NCBI GenBank assembly: GCA_020027255.1
Contig: JAHRAP010000047.1
Location: forward strand, 1 to 5,364
Length of the DNA stretch: 5,364 bases
Direction: 5' to 3'
From: Nitrosopumilaceae archaeon
GTDB lineage: Archaea > Thermoproteota > Nitrososphaeria > Nitrososphaerales > Nitrosopumilaceae
Shown in pieces: positions 1 through 5,364 of this stretch (its first letter is position 1; every line of letters begins with the position of its first letter). The notes below the pieces were generated by a model that did no database searches, was not told where the DNA came from, and saw only the letters and a program-made list of their open reading frames with translations. Made by a program: the position numbers and the translations under genes.

Positions 1-25
1 TGCCAGATACTTCATTATCAAAATA

Positions 26-44
26 TGTTGTTGCATGATACTGT
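26..44 (+). other. Apparent one-base frameshift in the first zinc knuckle of TFB
   Basis: The TFB frame (codons starting at 39, 42, 45...) is closed upstream by TGA at 36-38, leaving only one Cys (base 42) of the first CxxC knuckle. In the frame one base earlier, codons at 26, 29 and 32 are all Cys, followed by Met (35) and Ile (38). The Cys at 32 and the Cys at 42 are 10 bases apart; removing one base between them gives C-M-I-C, exactly the spacing a TFB zinc ribbon needs. An extra base at about 35-41 therefore explains the break. It may be a sequencing or assembly error, a real mutation, or a chimeric join at the window edge. Confidence 0.55.
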
Positions 45-995
45 AATAGATCTACTAAATCTTGGACAATTAATGATGCAAATAGCGGCGAATTAATTTG
101 CTCATCATGCGGGATTGTGGTAATGGAACAGCTTGTGTATCATGGACCTGAAATAAAAAATATTGATACAATAGAAAAAATGAAAAATTCAAGAGCTACG
201 GGCCAAACAACATATTCTCAACATGATTTAGGTATATCAACTGAGATTTCGGCCAGTAGCAAAGACTTCAATGGAAAGCCAATAAATTCTCAGATGATAA
301 ATCAAATGAACAATTTGCGCAAGTGGCAACAGCGTGTAAGGATTTCAACGTCTAAAGAGAGGAGATTGGCAAATGTATTAACCAAGATTAATGAAATCTG
401 TCAAAATATGTCGTTATCAAAAAATATTTTAGAGACAGCATCAAAAGTATATAGAAATATAGACAATAAGATAAATGTAAAGGGTAAATCTATAATAAGT
501 ATTGCCATAACGTCTGTATATATTGCATGCAAACAATGTAATGTTATTAGATCTTTAGACGAGATATGTCAAAAAACTAGCTCCGCTAAGCAAACTAGAT
601 CAAAAGTAAAACTCGCTTCACGATATTATCGAATAGTTATGATGGAACTTGGTAACATAAATTTGCCGACTGCAGCAATTGATAAATACATATCAAAAAT
701 TGCAAATGTCACTAATACAGGCGCACGTATAGAAAGATTAGCGCTGGAGATATCAAACAAAACTAAAAATCATAATATGGTAGATGGTAAATCTCCAAAT
801 GGCATAGCTGCGGCATATTTGTATATTTCTTCAACCTTATTAGGACATAATATATTACAAAAAGATATGTCCAATATTGCAGGAGTCACTGAAGTGACAA
901 TAAGGAATAGATGTAGAGAAATTTTGACAAATAATAAATTAAAATTAATTATAAAACCACAAACTGGATCATATCAATATAATAGGTTGAACTAA
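39..995 (+). CDS. tfb: Transcription initiation factor B (TFB, archaeal TFIIB homologue), 5' end frameshifted or incomplete
   Basis: TFB binds TBP-TATA-BRE promoter complexes and recruits archaeal RNA polymerase. The open frame begins after a TGA at 36-38. It starts inside the zinc ribbon: one Cys at base 42, then the second knuckle C-S-S-C-G at bases 99-113. Next come the B-reader/linker signature HDLGIST (bases 222-242) and LRKWQQRVR (about 315-341), typical of the family. Two cyclin folds follow: repeat 1 at about 357-653 (KGKSIISIAITSVYIACK) and repeat 2 at about 666-926 (DGKSPNGIAAAYLYIS, then GVTEVTIRNR). A GTG at 117 or ATG at 123 would be the first usable starts in this frame, but both cut off the zinc ribbon, so I do not believe them. 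The true start is probably upstream of the window, in another frame (see the frameshift entry). Archaea of this group often carry several TFBs, and I cannot tell which paralogue this is. Family identity is very secure; the intactness of the gene is not. Confidence 0.93.
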   Translation, partial: YCNRSTKSWTINDANSGELICSSCGIVVMEQLVYHGPEIKNIDTIEKMKNSRATGQTTYSQHDLGISTEISASSKDFNGKPINSQMINQMNNLRKWQQRVRISTSKERRLANVLTKINEICQNMSLSKNILETASKVYRNIDNKINVKGKSIISIAITSVYIACKQCNVIRSLDEICQKTSSAKQTRSKVKLASRYYRIVMMELGNINLPTAAIDKYISKIANVTNTGARIERLALEISNKTKNHNMVDGKSPNGIAAAYLYISSTLLGHNILQKDMSNIAGVTEVTIRNRCREILTNNKLKLIIKPQTGSYQYNRLN

Positions 996-1003
996 TATTA
1001 GTC

Positions 1004-1013
1004 TATATTATAT
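1004..1013 (+). promoter_or_regulatory. Candidate archaeal TATA box for sufC
   Basis: The 41-base gap between the TFB stop and the sufC ATG holds tatattatat, centred about 29 bases before the ATG. That suits an archaeal TATA box driving a leaderless or very short-leader transcript. No Shine-Dalgarno sequence precedes the ATG. The whole gap is AT-rich, so the match could arise by chance. Confidence 0.35.
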
Positions 1014-1036
1014 TAGAGTTATAAGTAATTATTATT

Positions 1037-1801
1037 ATGGCGATGTTAGAAATTAAAGATCTTCATGTCGAAAGAGAAGGTAAAGAGATTTTGAATGGAG
1101 TTAATCTCAAAACTGGAAATGGAGAAGTTCATGCGATCATGGGCCCTAATGGATCTGGTAAAAGTACATTAGCATACACATTACTAGCACACCCAAAATA
1201 CAAAGTAACTAAAGGAGATATACTATTAGATGGTGAAAGTATTTTAGGCTTAGCCACAGATGAACGTGCAAAAAAAGGACTGTTTTTAGGATTTCAATAT
1301 CCAACAGAAGTTTCAGGAGTAGGATTTTCACATTTTCTTCGAACTGCATACAATGCATTAAGTAAATCATTGCAAAATAGCGAAAGAGAAGTTTTTATCA
1401 CTGTACGTGAATTCCAAAAATATTTAAAAACAAACTTACATGCAGTTGGACTACCTGATGAGTTTTTGTCTAGATATTTAAATGAGGGTTTTTCCGGAGG
1501 AGAGAAAAAAAGGTCAGAAGTATTACAGATGGCAGTACTAAAACCAAAGATAACTATTTTAGATGAACCAGACTCAGGTTTAGATATAGATGCAGTTCAA
1601 GCTGTTGCAAAAGCAATTAGCGATTTGTCTGACAAAGAATCTACTACAATTATCATTACTCATTATGCCAGGATACTCAACTTTCTCAAAAAATTGGACC
1701 ATGTACATATCTTAGTCAGTGGACAAATACGTAAAAGTGGCAATGCATCTCTAGCTTCAGAGTTAGAAAAAAATGGATATGAATGGGTACTAAAGAGTTA
1801 G
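1037..1801 (+). CDS. sufC: SufC, Fe-S cluster assembly ABC-type ATPase
   Basis: SufC is the soluble ATPase of the SufBCD scaffold, which builds Fe-S clusters in the cytoplasm; it is not a transporter. The 254-residue protein is full length for the family (about 245-255). It has the Walker A motif GPNGSGKST at residues 36-44, the Q-loop Gln87 in GFQYP, and the signature FSGGEKKR at 152-159. Walker B runs into the D-loop as ITILDEPDSGLD at 172-183, and the switch His209 lies in ITHYAR. The EKKR-SEVLQM and DEPDSGLDID forms are SufC hallmarks that separate it from importer and exporter ATPases. I use the first ATG (1037); the ATG two codons on (1043) is equally usable. SufB and SufD, its obligate partners, are not in this window: the next gene is a Cld-family protein 33 bases downstream. 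Fe-S supply is relevant to heme and siroheme metabolism, but a functional link to the next genes is only inference. Confidence 0.96.
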   Translation: MAMLEIKDLHVEREGKEILNGVNLKTGNGEVHAIMGPNGSGKSTLAYTLLAHPKYKVTKGDILLDGESILGLATDERAKKGLFLGFQYPTEVSGVGFSHFLRTAYNALSKSLQNSEREVFITVREFQKYLKTNLHAVGLPDEFLSRYLNEGFSGGEKKRSEVLQMAVLKPKITILDEPDSGLDIDAVQAVAKAISDLSDKESTTIIITHYARILNFLKKLDHVHILVSGQIRKSGNASLASELEKNGYEWVLKS

Positions 1802-1805
1802 AAAA

Positions 1806-1815
1806 TTTTTATTTA
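1806..1815 (+). promoter_or_regulatory. T-run / TATA-like element between sufC and the Cld-family gene
   Basis: The 33-base gap contains tttttattta, beginning five bases after the sufC stop codon and centred about 25 bases before the ATG at 1835. The T-run could act as an archaeal oligo-T terminator for sufC, and the same bases lie at the right distance to be a TATA box for the next gene. The sequence alone cannot separate these roles, and background AT content makes both weak. Confidence 0.25.
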
Positions 1816-1834
1816 GCTGTAATGAAATAAATAT

Positions 1835-2473
1835 ATGACTAAGTATTGCAATTTTTCATTTTTTAAAATTGATCCAAAATGGAGATGGATGTCTGATTTA
1901 GCTAAAGATGAATCTTCGAAAGAAGTACAAAATATAATAATTAATTCTAATAAAGACGTTAGCACATACTCAACTTTAGGACTACAAGCAAATTCAGAAT
2001 TTGTATTGCGCGCGATAACCAACTCTATCGAAGAAATACAGGCTATGACATCTAAATTATATTTGACAGTATTTGGCAAATATATAATGCCTACAAATAT
2101 TTATACATCAATCATATCAAATACCAATGAAGAATCACAATCAACAAAAAATGATATAGAACCAAAAAAATACATGATGATATGCCCGCTTATTAAAAAA
2201 CCACAATGGAGCAACTTAGATAAAATAAAAAAACAAAAATGTATACAAACATGCCTTGAAGTAACCAAGAAACATGAAAAAGTTATTTTCAATTATAGCG
2301 AGTCTATAGACATAGGCAAAGTTGATGCTATATTAACATTAGAATCAAACAACTTATCAGATTTGCAAAACATTGTTAATGAATTAAATTGTATAATTTT
2401 AGAATACGTAGATGTAAGTTCAACTATATGTATACAAAAAAACATGCAAAAATTAATCATAAGTTTAGGATAA
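1835..2473 (+). CDS. Chlorite dismutase/HemQ-superfamily protein, diverged heme-binding half
   Basis: The 212-residue protein looks like a Cld-superfamily member (duplicated ferredoxin-like fold). The N-terminal half carries FFKIDPKWRWMSDLAKDE (residues 9-26), a YSTLGLQANSEF stretch (45-56) and KLYLTVFGKYI (74-84). The C-terminal half carries YMMICPLIKKPQW (113-125) and the TLESNNLSDLQNIV strand-helix (168-181). Canonical members place the heme-ligand His about 31 residues before the Glu of that last element. Here the slot is Thr139/Cys140, and the protein's only histidine is His147. The Arg or Gln normally found 13 residues after the ligand is also not recognisable. True chlorite dismutase activity is therefore unlikely. 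A coproheme decarboxylase-like, heme-handling or non-catalytic role is possible; its place at the head of a siroheme/heme cluster favours a tetrapyrrole function. It has six Cys (5, 117, 136, 140, 186, 199). The ATG at 1835 is the first start after an in-frame TGA at 1823. Confidence 0.72.
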   Translation: MTKYCNFSFFKIDPKWRWMSDLAKDESSKEVQNIIINSNKDVSTYSTLGLQANSEFVLRAITNSIEEIQAMTSKLYLTVFGKYIMPTNIYTSIISNTNEESQSTKNDIEPKKYMMICPLIKKPQWSNLDKIKKQKCIQTCLEVTKKHEKVIFNYSESIDIGKVDAILTLESNNLSDLQNIVNELNCIILEYVDVSSTICIQKNMQKLIISLG

Positions 2474-2565
2474 TAAAATCAATTTAGAACTAATGAAACA
2501 ATTATTGATAATGTAAATGACAATAAAATTATTAATTAACCAATATAAAATCACATAGATGAATA
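2474..2565 (+). promoter_or_regulatory. Intergenic region with candidate promoter for the precorrin-2 dehydrogenase-hemA pair
   Basis: This 92-base gap is the longest non-coding stretch in the window and is extremely AT-rich. It holds TATA-like elements: aatataaaa at 2542-2550 (centre 20 bases before the ATG) and attaattaa at 2531-2539 (centre about 31 bases before). It also holds a small palindrome, attattgataat, near 2501-2512. No Shine-Dalgarno sequence, coding frame or RNA gene is apparent. A new transcript for the following two genes probably starts here, but the exact box cannot be fixed by eye. Confidence 0.35.
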
Positions 2566-3228
2566 ATGATTGTAGATTTAAATTTAAAAAATAAATTAGT
2601 AATAATAATTGGTTGTGGTCACGAGAGTCTGAAAAAAATTGAAGCATTATGCCATCAACATTGCAAGATCTTACTAATATGTGACAAGATGAATGAAAAA
2701 TTCCTGCACGTAATTAACAAAAATAATAATATTACAATTAGACATATGAGGTTTAATGCTGATAATATCAATGCCATCATGAGTTATAACCCATTTTTAG
2801 TAATGGCAGCAACAAATGATAAATGTTTGAATAAAAAAATTATAGACATAACAAGAAAAATGAGATGCTATAGTTATGCTGTAGACGATCCGGTAAATAG
2901 CGATTTCGCACATCCTGCAATAATAAATTTTAATAACATCATACATATTTCAATATCTACATCTGGAAAAAGTCCATTGGTCTCAAAACAAATCAAATTA
3001 ACAACCCAAAAAATTTTTAGTAAAATTATAAAAAATGATGATGTATATAAAATAAAATTACAACAAATAGTACGTAGTGCATCCAAAAAAATATTCAAAT
3101 CTCAATTACAACGAAAAAAATTATTATATCAAATTTGGAATGATGTTAAAATATCAAAATTAATAGAAGATGGTAAATTTAATGAAGCTAAGAACACAAC
3201 AATCAAAATATTGAATGATTTAAAATGA
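2566..3228 (+). CDS. Precorrin-2 dehydrogenase (siroheme synthase N-terminal / Met8-SirC type)
   Basis: It oxidises precorrin-2 to sirohydrochlorin with NAD+; Met8-type relatives may also insert iron to give siroheme. The 220-residue protein covers only the dehydrogenase/chelatase module of CysG, with no methyltransferase domain. It shows the Rossmann strand and glycine motif IIIGCGHESLKK (residues 13-24), then FLVMAATND (77-85), then AVDDPVNSDFAHPAII (105-120). The last aligns with the NVVD...F..P motif of CysG, putting the catalytic Asp at 107 or 108. STSGKSPLVS (131-140) matches the conserved SxGxSP loop. The helical C-terminus (about 160-220) ends like the family's LxDGKxxEA segment. An unusual C-H-Q-H-C cluster lies at residues 29-33. 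The ATG at 2566 follows an in-frame TGA at 2560. Its stop overlaps the hemA start in an ATGA, so the two are co-transcribed and probably translationally coupled. In archaea the product feeds siroheme and the siroheme-dependent heme route. Confidence 0.9.
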   Translation: MIVDLNLKNKLVIIIGCGHESLKKIEALCHQHCKILLICDKMNEKFLHVINKNNNITIRHMRFNADNINAIMSYNPFLVMAATNDKCLNKKIIDITRKMRCYSYAVDDPVNSDFAHPAIINFNNIIHISISTSGKSPLVSKQIKLTTQKIFSKIIKNDDVYKIKLQQIVRSASKKIFKSQLQRKKLLYQIWNDVKISKLIEDGKFNEAKNTTIKILNDLK

Positions 3229-4472
3229 ATGAAATAATAAATTTGCGAGTGACATTCAGAAGTTCCCCGATACAAATATTAGAAAAATTTACTTTTAAGG
3301 ACATAAATAAAGCGTATCGATATTTCAAGAAGTATTCAAATTTAGATGAATTTATCATATTGCAAACATGTAACAGAATAGAAATATTTGGTGTTGGCAA
3401 AAATTGTAACATTAATAAAATTAAAAAATTGTGGTTCAAATTCATCAAATTAAATGAAATTGAATTGCAAAGAAAATTAGAAACGTCTGAGAGTGATTAT
3501 GCATATCAACATTTGCTTAAAATAACATCAGGTATAGATTCTATGGTCATAGGGGAAGAACAGATATTACATCAAATTAAGGAATCTGTAGCTACAGCTA
3601 AAAGAATGAAATGCATAGGTAGTTTTTTGAATTCTCTGTTTGATAAATCTATTAAAATAGGCATAGAAATTAGAAAAAATACAGGCATAAACAAAAATGG
3701 CGGAACATCAATAGGAACAGTTGCTACAAAAATTGTAGAATCAAATATGAATAATTTGAACTCTAAGAAAATACTGTTAGTTGGAACAGGAATGGCGTCA
3801 ACAATTATTGCAAAATCATTAACTAATAGAAAATATGATTTTTTTGTAATCAGTAGAAATTTCAATCGTGCAAAATTATTCACTAAAAATATTGGTGGAA
3901 ATCCATTAGAATTTAGTGAAAAAAACTTTAGATTTGATGAATATGACGTAATTTTCGTAGTAATATCAGCAGCATCACATATAATAAAATATAAAAACTT
4001 GATTAACACAATTAAAAAACGACCTAATGGAATAATGATTTTAGATCTATCAAATCCCAGAGCTGTTGATGAAAAGATATCAACATTACAAAATATCAAA
4101 TTAATTAATTTAGATCAAATATCAAATATGGTTTATAAAAATATGAAAACAGGAATGCAAAAAACCACAAAAATAAAAAAAATTATTAATAAAGAATTGA
4201 TCGCTTTAAAATCATACATGAATCGTTTAGAAGCTGAACCTACAATAAATGAGATATTTAGAAATACAAATGAACTTAGAATTAATGAATTACATAAAGC
4301 ACTAAAAATGCTAGGAGAGAAAGATGATGCACGTATTAAGATAATAGATGAATTAACAAAATCCATAATCGAATGTGTGCTATCAAAACCAATGAATAAC
4401 CTTAGACAAACTTCAGAAGGTGGAGATTTTGAGATTATTAATGTTATCAAAAAAATTTTTGATTATAATTAA
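3225..4472 (+). CDS. hemA: Glutamyl-tRNA reductase (HemA, C5 pathway)
   Basis: It reduces glutamyl-tRNA(Glu) with NADPH to glutamate-1-semialdehyde, the first committed step of tetrapyrrole synthesis by the C5 pathway. The 415 residues match the usual length of about 400-430. The catalytic domain has the nucleophile Cys49 in ILQTCNRIEIF (45-55). It also has the family's His96 followed by ITSGIDSMVIGEEQIL (100-115). The NADPH domain has LLVGTGMAS (184-192) and the PR-containing segment MILDLSNPRAVD (271-282). The C-terminal dimerisation helices include LEAEPTINEI (335-344), IDELTKSIIE (374-383) and SKPMNNLR (387-394). The ATG overlaps the previous stop as ATGA; an in-frame TGA at 3216 rules out a longer start. 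No Shine-Dalgarno sequence is visible, which fits translational coupling to the preceding gene. HemL, the next enzyme, is not in the window. Nothing appears broken. Confidence 0.97.
   Translation: MNEIINLRVTFRSSPIQILEKFTFKDINKAYRYFKKYSNLDEFIILQTCNRIEIFGVGKNCNINKIKKLWFKFIKLNEIELQRKLETSESDYAYQHLLKITSGIDSMVIGEEQILHQIKESVATAKRMKCIGSFLNSLFDKSIKIGIEIRKNTGINKNGGTSIGTVATKIVESNMNNLNSKKILLVGTGMASTIIAKSLTNRKYDFFVISRNFNRAKLFTKNIGGNPLEFSEKNFRFDEYDVIFVVISAASHIIKYKNLINTIKKRPNGIMILDLSNPRAVDEKISTLQNIKLINLDQISNMVYKNMKTGMQKTTKIKKIINKELIALKSYMNRLEAEPTINEIFRNTNELRINELHKALKMLGEKDDARIKIIDELTKSIIECVLSKPMNNLRQTSEGGDFEIINVIKKIFDYN
4444..4465. repeat. Palindrome at the 3' end of hemA, copy 1 of 2
   Basis: The last codons of hemA hold an inverted repeat, atcaaaaa (4446-4453) and tttttgat (4456-4463), with a two-base centre. 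A closely similar palindrome recurs 44 bases downstream (4488-4509), just before hemB. Here it also encodes the residues Ile-Lys-Lys-Ile-Phe-Asp, so coding pressure plus AT richness may explain it. With its T-run it could form a weak hairpin near the hemA stop. Confidence 0.4.
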
Positions 4473-4482
4473 TGTATTACGA

Positions 4483-4490
4483 TTATATTA
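4483..4490 (+). promoter_or_regulatory. Candidate archaeal TATA box for hemB
   Basis: The 38-base hemA-hemB gap contains ttatatta, centred about 24 bases before the hemB ATG. This is the expected distance for a leaderless archaeal transcript, and no Shine-Dalgarno sequence is present. The box abuts the second palindrome copy, so a regulator bound there would cover the probable transcription start. AT background limits confidence. Confidence 0.35.
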
Positions 4491-4509
4491 TCAAAAAAAA
4501 TATTTGATA
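4488..4509. repeat. Palindrome upstream of hemB, copy 2 of 2
   Basis: The inverted repeat tatcaaa (4489-4495) and tttgata (4503-4509), with a seven-base AT spacer, ends one base before the hemB ATG. It shares the ttatcaaaaaaa start and the tttgat end with the copy at the end of hemA, at an offset of 44 bases. It could be an operator near the hemB start, a remnant of a local duplication, or chance in AT-rich DNA. Confidence 0.4.
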
Positions 4510-4510
4510 C

Positions 4511-5332
4511 ATGCCAGTATTTCCAATAAAACGATTACGGCGATTACGTGAAACTCAAAAAATTAGAGAGTTAATGCAAGAGACAACACTTCGTCCAAAT
4601 AATCTAATTTATCCAATTTTTGTTCAAGAAAATTTACACGATAAAGTGTCTGTACTTTCAATGCCAGATATAGAAAGACTATCAATAACAAATGTCATGA
4701 ATGAAATTAATGAAATAGAAAATCTTAACATACCAGCTATAATGTTATTTGGAATCCCATCACATAAAGATAAAAATGGAACTTCGGCATTTGATCAAAA
4801 TGGCATAATCCAAAAAACAATCACTGAAATTAAAAAATGTTACAAAAATATTATAGTTATTTCTGATGTTTGTTTATGTCAATATACCACATCAGGACAT
4901 TGCGGGTTGATTAATAATGATTGTATTGATAATGATTTAAGTATAAAAACATTGGCTAAAATAGCAGTAAGTCAAGCTGAAGCTGGAGCTGACATTGTAT
5001 CACCATCAGCTATGATGGATGGACAAGTATCAGCTATCAGACAAGAATTAGACGAGTCTGGATTCACAAATACAGGAATCATGTCACATTCTGCAAAACA
5101 TAGCTCGTCTTTTTATTCGCCGTTCAGAGACATAGCCGAGTGTGCGCCTAAATTTGGAGATCGAAAATCATATCAAGTTTTATTTACAAATCCAAATGAA
5201 TCTATACGTGAAGTTGAAATGGATATAAATGAAGGTACAGATATAATAATGATTAAGCCAGCTTTGGCATATTTGGATTTAATTTATAGGCCCAAAAATA
5301 TTTCTAGATTCGCTAGCTGGCGTAGGAGCTAG
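4511..5332 (+). CDS. hemB: Porphobilinogen synthase (HemB, delta-aminolevulinate dehydratase), C-terminus missing
   Basis: HemB condenses two 5-aminolevulinates to porphobilinogen. The start is secure: FPIKRLRRLRETQKIRELMQ (residues 4-23) is the family's N-terminus, and an in-frame TGA lies two codons upstream of the ATG. The zinc site is intact as DVCLCQYTTSGHCG, with Cys121, Cys123 and Cys131. Both active-site lysines are present: Lys196 in SAKHSSSFYSPFRD and Lys249 in IMIKPALAYLDLI. After about residue 259-262 the similarity stops. The frame runs out through PKNISRFASWRRS to a TAG at 5330-5332, giving 273 residues where the family has about 320-330. The missing tail should contain the conserved VAAYxVSGEY segment, and none of the three forward frames in the remaining bases encodes it. 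The sequence after about 5290 instead resembles Trm1 in another frame. As written the protein would lack part of its TIM barrel and is unlikely to be active; the cause is probably a chimeric join or deletion, not a point frameshift. Confidence 0.93.
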   Translation: MPVFPIKRLRRLRETQKIRELMQETTLRPNNLIYPIFVQENLHDKVSVLSMPDIERLSITNVMNEINEIENLNIPAIMLFGIPSHKDKNGTSAFDQNGIIQKTITEIKKCYKNIIVISDVCLCQYTTSGHCGLINNDCIDNDLSIKTLAKIAVSQAEAGADIVSPSAMMDGQVSAIRQELDESGFTNTGIMSHSAKHSSSFYSPFRDIAECAPKFGDRKSYQVLFTNPNESIREVEMDINEGTDIIMIKPALAYLDLIYRPKNISRFASWRRS

Positions 5333-5364
5333 AGGTTTACGTGTTGCAAATGAAATAAAAAACA
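5283..5364 (+). pseudogene. trm1: Fragment resembling tRNA (guanine-26) dimethyltransferase Trm1, joined to hemB; runs off the window
   Basis: After a TAA at 5280-5282, the frame starting at 5283 reads FIGPKIFLDSLAGVGARG and continues LRVANEIKN to the window end without a stop. This matches the AdoMet-binding motif I region of archaeal Trm1, where the pattern is roughly PKI-LDALS-x-x-G-I-RG-I-R-A-E. Trm1 dimethylates G26 of tRNA. The motif normally lies some 50 residues into the protein, after a segment for which there is no room here, so the 5' part of the gene is absent. The fragment overlaps the tail of the hemB frame. The assignment rests on about 25 residues: the motif is distinctive, but the match is short. 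Confidence 0.55.

Noticed and set aside
26..44. Programmed ribosomal frameshift regulating TFB
   Set aside because: There is no slippery heptamer or strong downstream structure, and programmed frameshifting in TFB is not known to me; a sequence error or mutation is simpler.
1813..2292. Two minus-strand open frames opposite the Cld-family gene
   Set aside because: They are antisense shadows of the coding strand, with no recognisable motif or independent promoter.
1835..2473. A true chlorite dismutase acting in (per)chlorate respiration
   Set aside because: The heme-ligand His and the catalytic Arg are not recognisable, and no (per)chlorate reductase gene is nearby; the context is tetrapyrrole synthesis.
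2474..2565. A riboswitch, tRNA or small gene in the longest intergenic gap
   Set aside because: The gap is only 92 bases of near-pure AT, with no cloverleaf, no structured GC-bearing stem and no credible open frame.
3572..4099. A 175-residue open frame on the minus strand opposite hemA
   Set aside because: It lies entirely inside a well-supported hemA frame, has hydrophobic low-complexity composition typical of antisense reading of AT-rich Lys/Asn-rich genes, and shows no family motif.
5280..5332. A single-base frameshift as the cause of the short HemB
   Set aside because: None of the three forward frames after 5290 encodes the expected VAAYxVSGEY segment, so a one-base change cannot restore HemB; a junction to other sequence is needed.

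Overview
The window reads as AT-rich archaeal chromosome, most likely from a Nitrososphaerota (Thaumarchaeota) cell of the marine Nitrosopumilus type. The evidence is an archaeal transcription factor B gene, a C5-pathway heme gene cluster, the lack of Shine-Dalgarno sequences ahead of every start, TATA-like boxes about 24-29 bases before several ATGs (as expected for leaderless transcripts), and the style of the proteins. This placement is my recognition of the families, not a database result. All genes are on the + strand.

Layout: (1) bases 39-995 encode a TFB (archaeal TFIIB homologue) whose zinc ribbon is broken by an apparent one-base frameshift near the left edge; (2) bases 1037-1801 encode SufC, the ATPase of SUF Fe-S cluster assembly; (3) bases 1835-2473 encode a diverged chlorite dismutase/HemQ-superfamily protein; (4) bases 2566-3228 encode a single-domain precorrin-2 dehydrogenase (siroheme synthase type), with its stop overlapping the start of (5) glutamyl-tRNA reductase HemA, 3225-4472; (6) bases 4511-5332 carry HemB (porphobilinogen synthase), which runs normally through both active-site lysines and then loses HemB similarity at about 5285-5297; (7) the last ~75 bases, in another frame, look like the AdoMet-binding motif of tRNA (guanine-26) dimethyltransferase Trm1.

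Genes 3-6 form a tetrapyrrole module. HemA makes glutamate-1-semialdehyde from Glu-tRNA and HemB makes porphobilinogen (HemL is not in the window). The precorrin-2 dehydrogenase acts on the branch towards sirohydrochlorin, which in archaea leads both to siroheme and, by the siroheme-dependent route, to heme. The Cld-family protein sits at the head of this cluster and has lost the usual heme-ligand histidine position, so its role is open. SufC lies just upstream and may be only a neighbour, since no SufB or SufD is visible.

The two least ordinary loci are the HemB/Trm1 junction and the TFB frameshift. Both lie close to the window ends, so an assembly or amplification artefact must be considered before biology. 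The most interesting biological point is the single-histidine Cld-family protein in the siroheme/heme cluster. I see no mobile element, CRISPR array, tRNA or rRNA.
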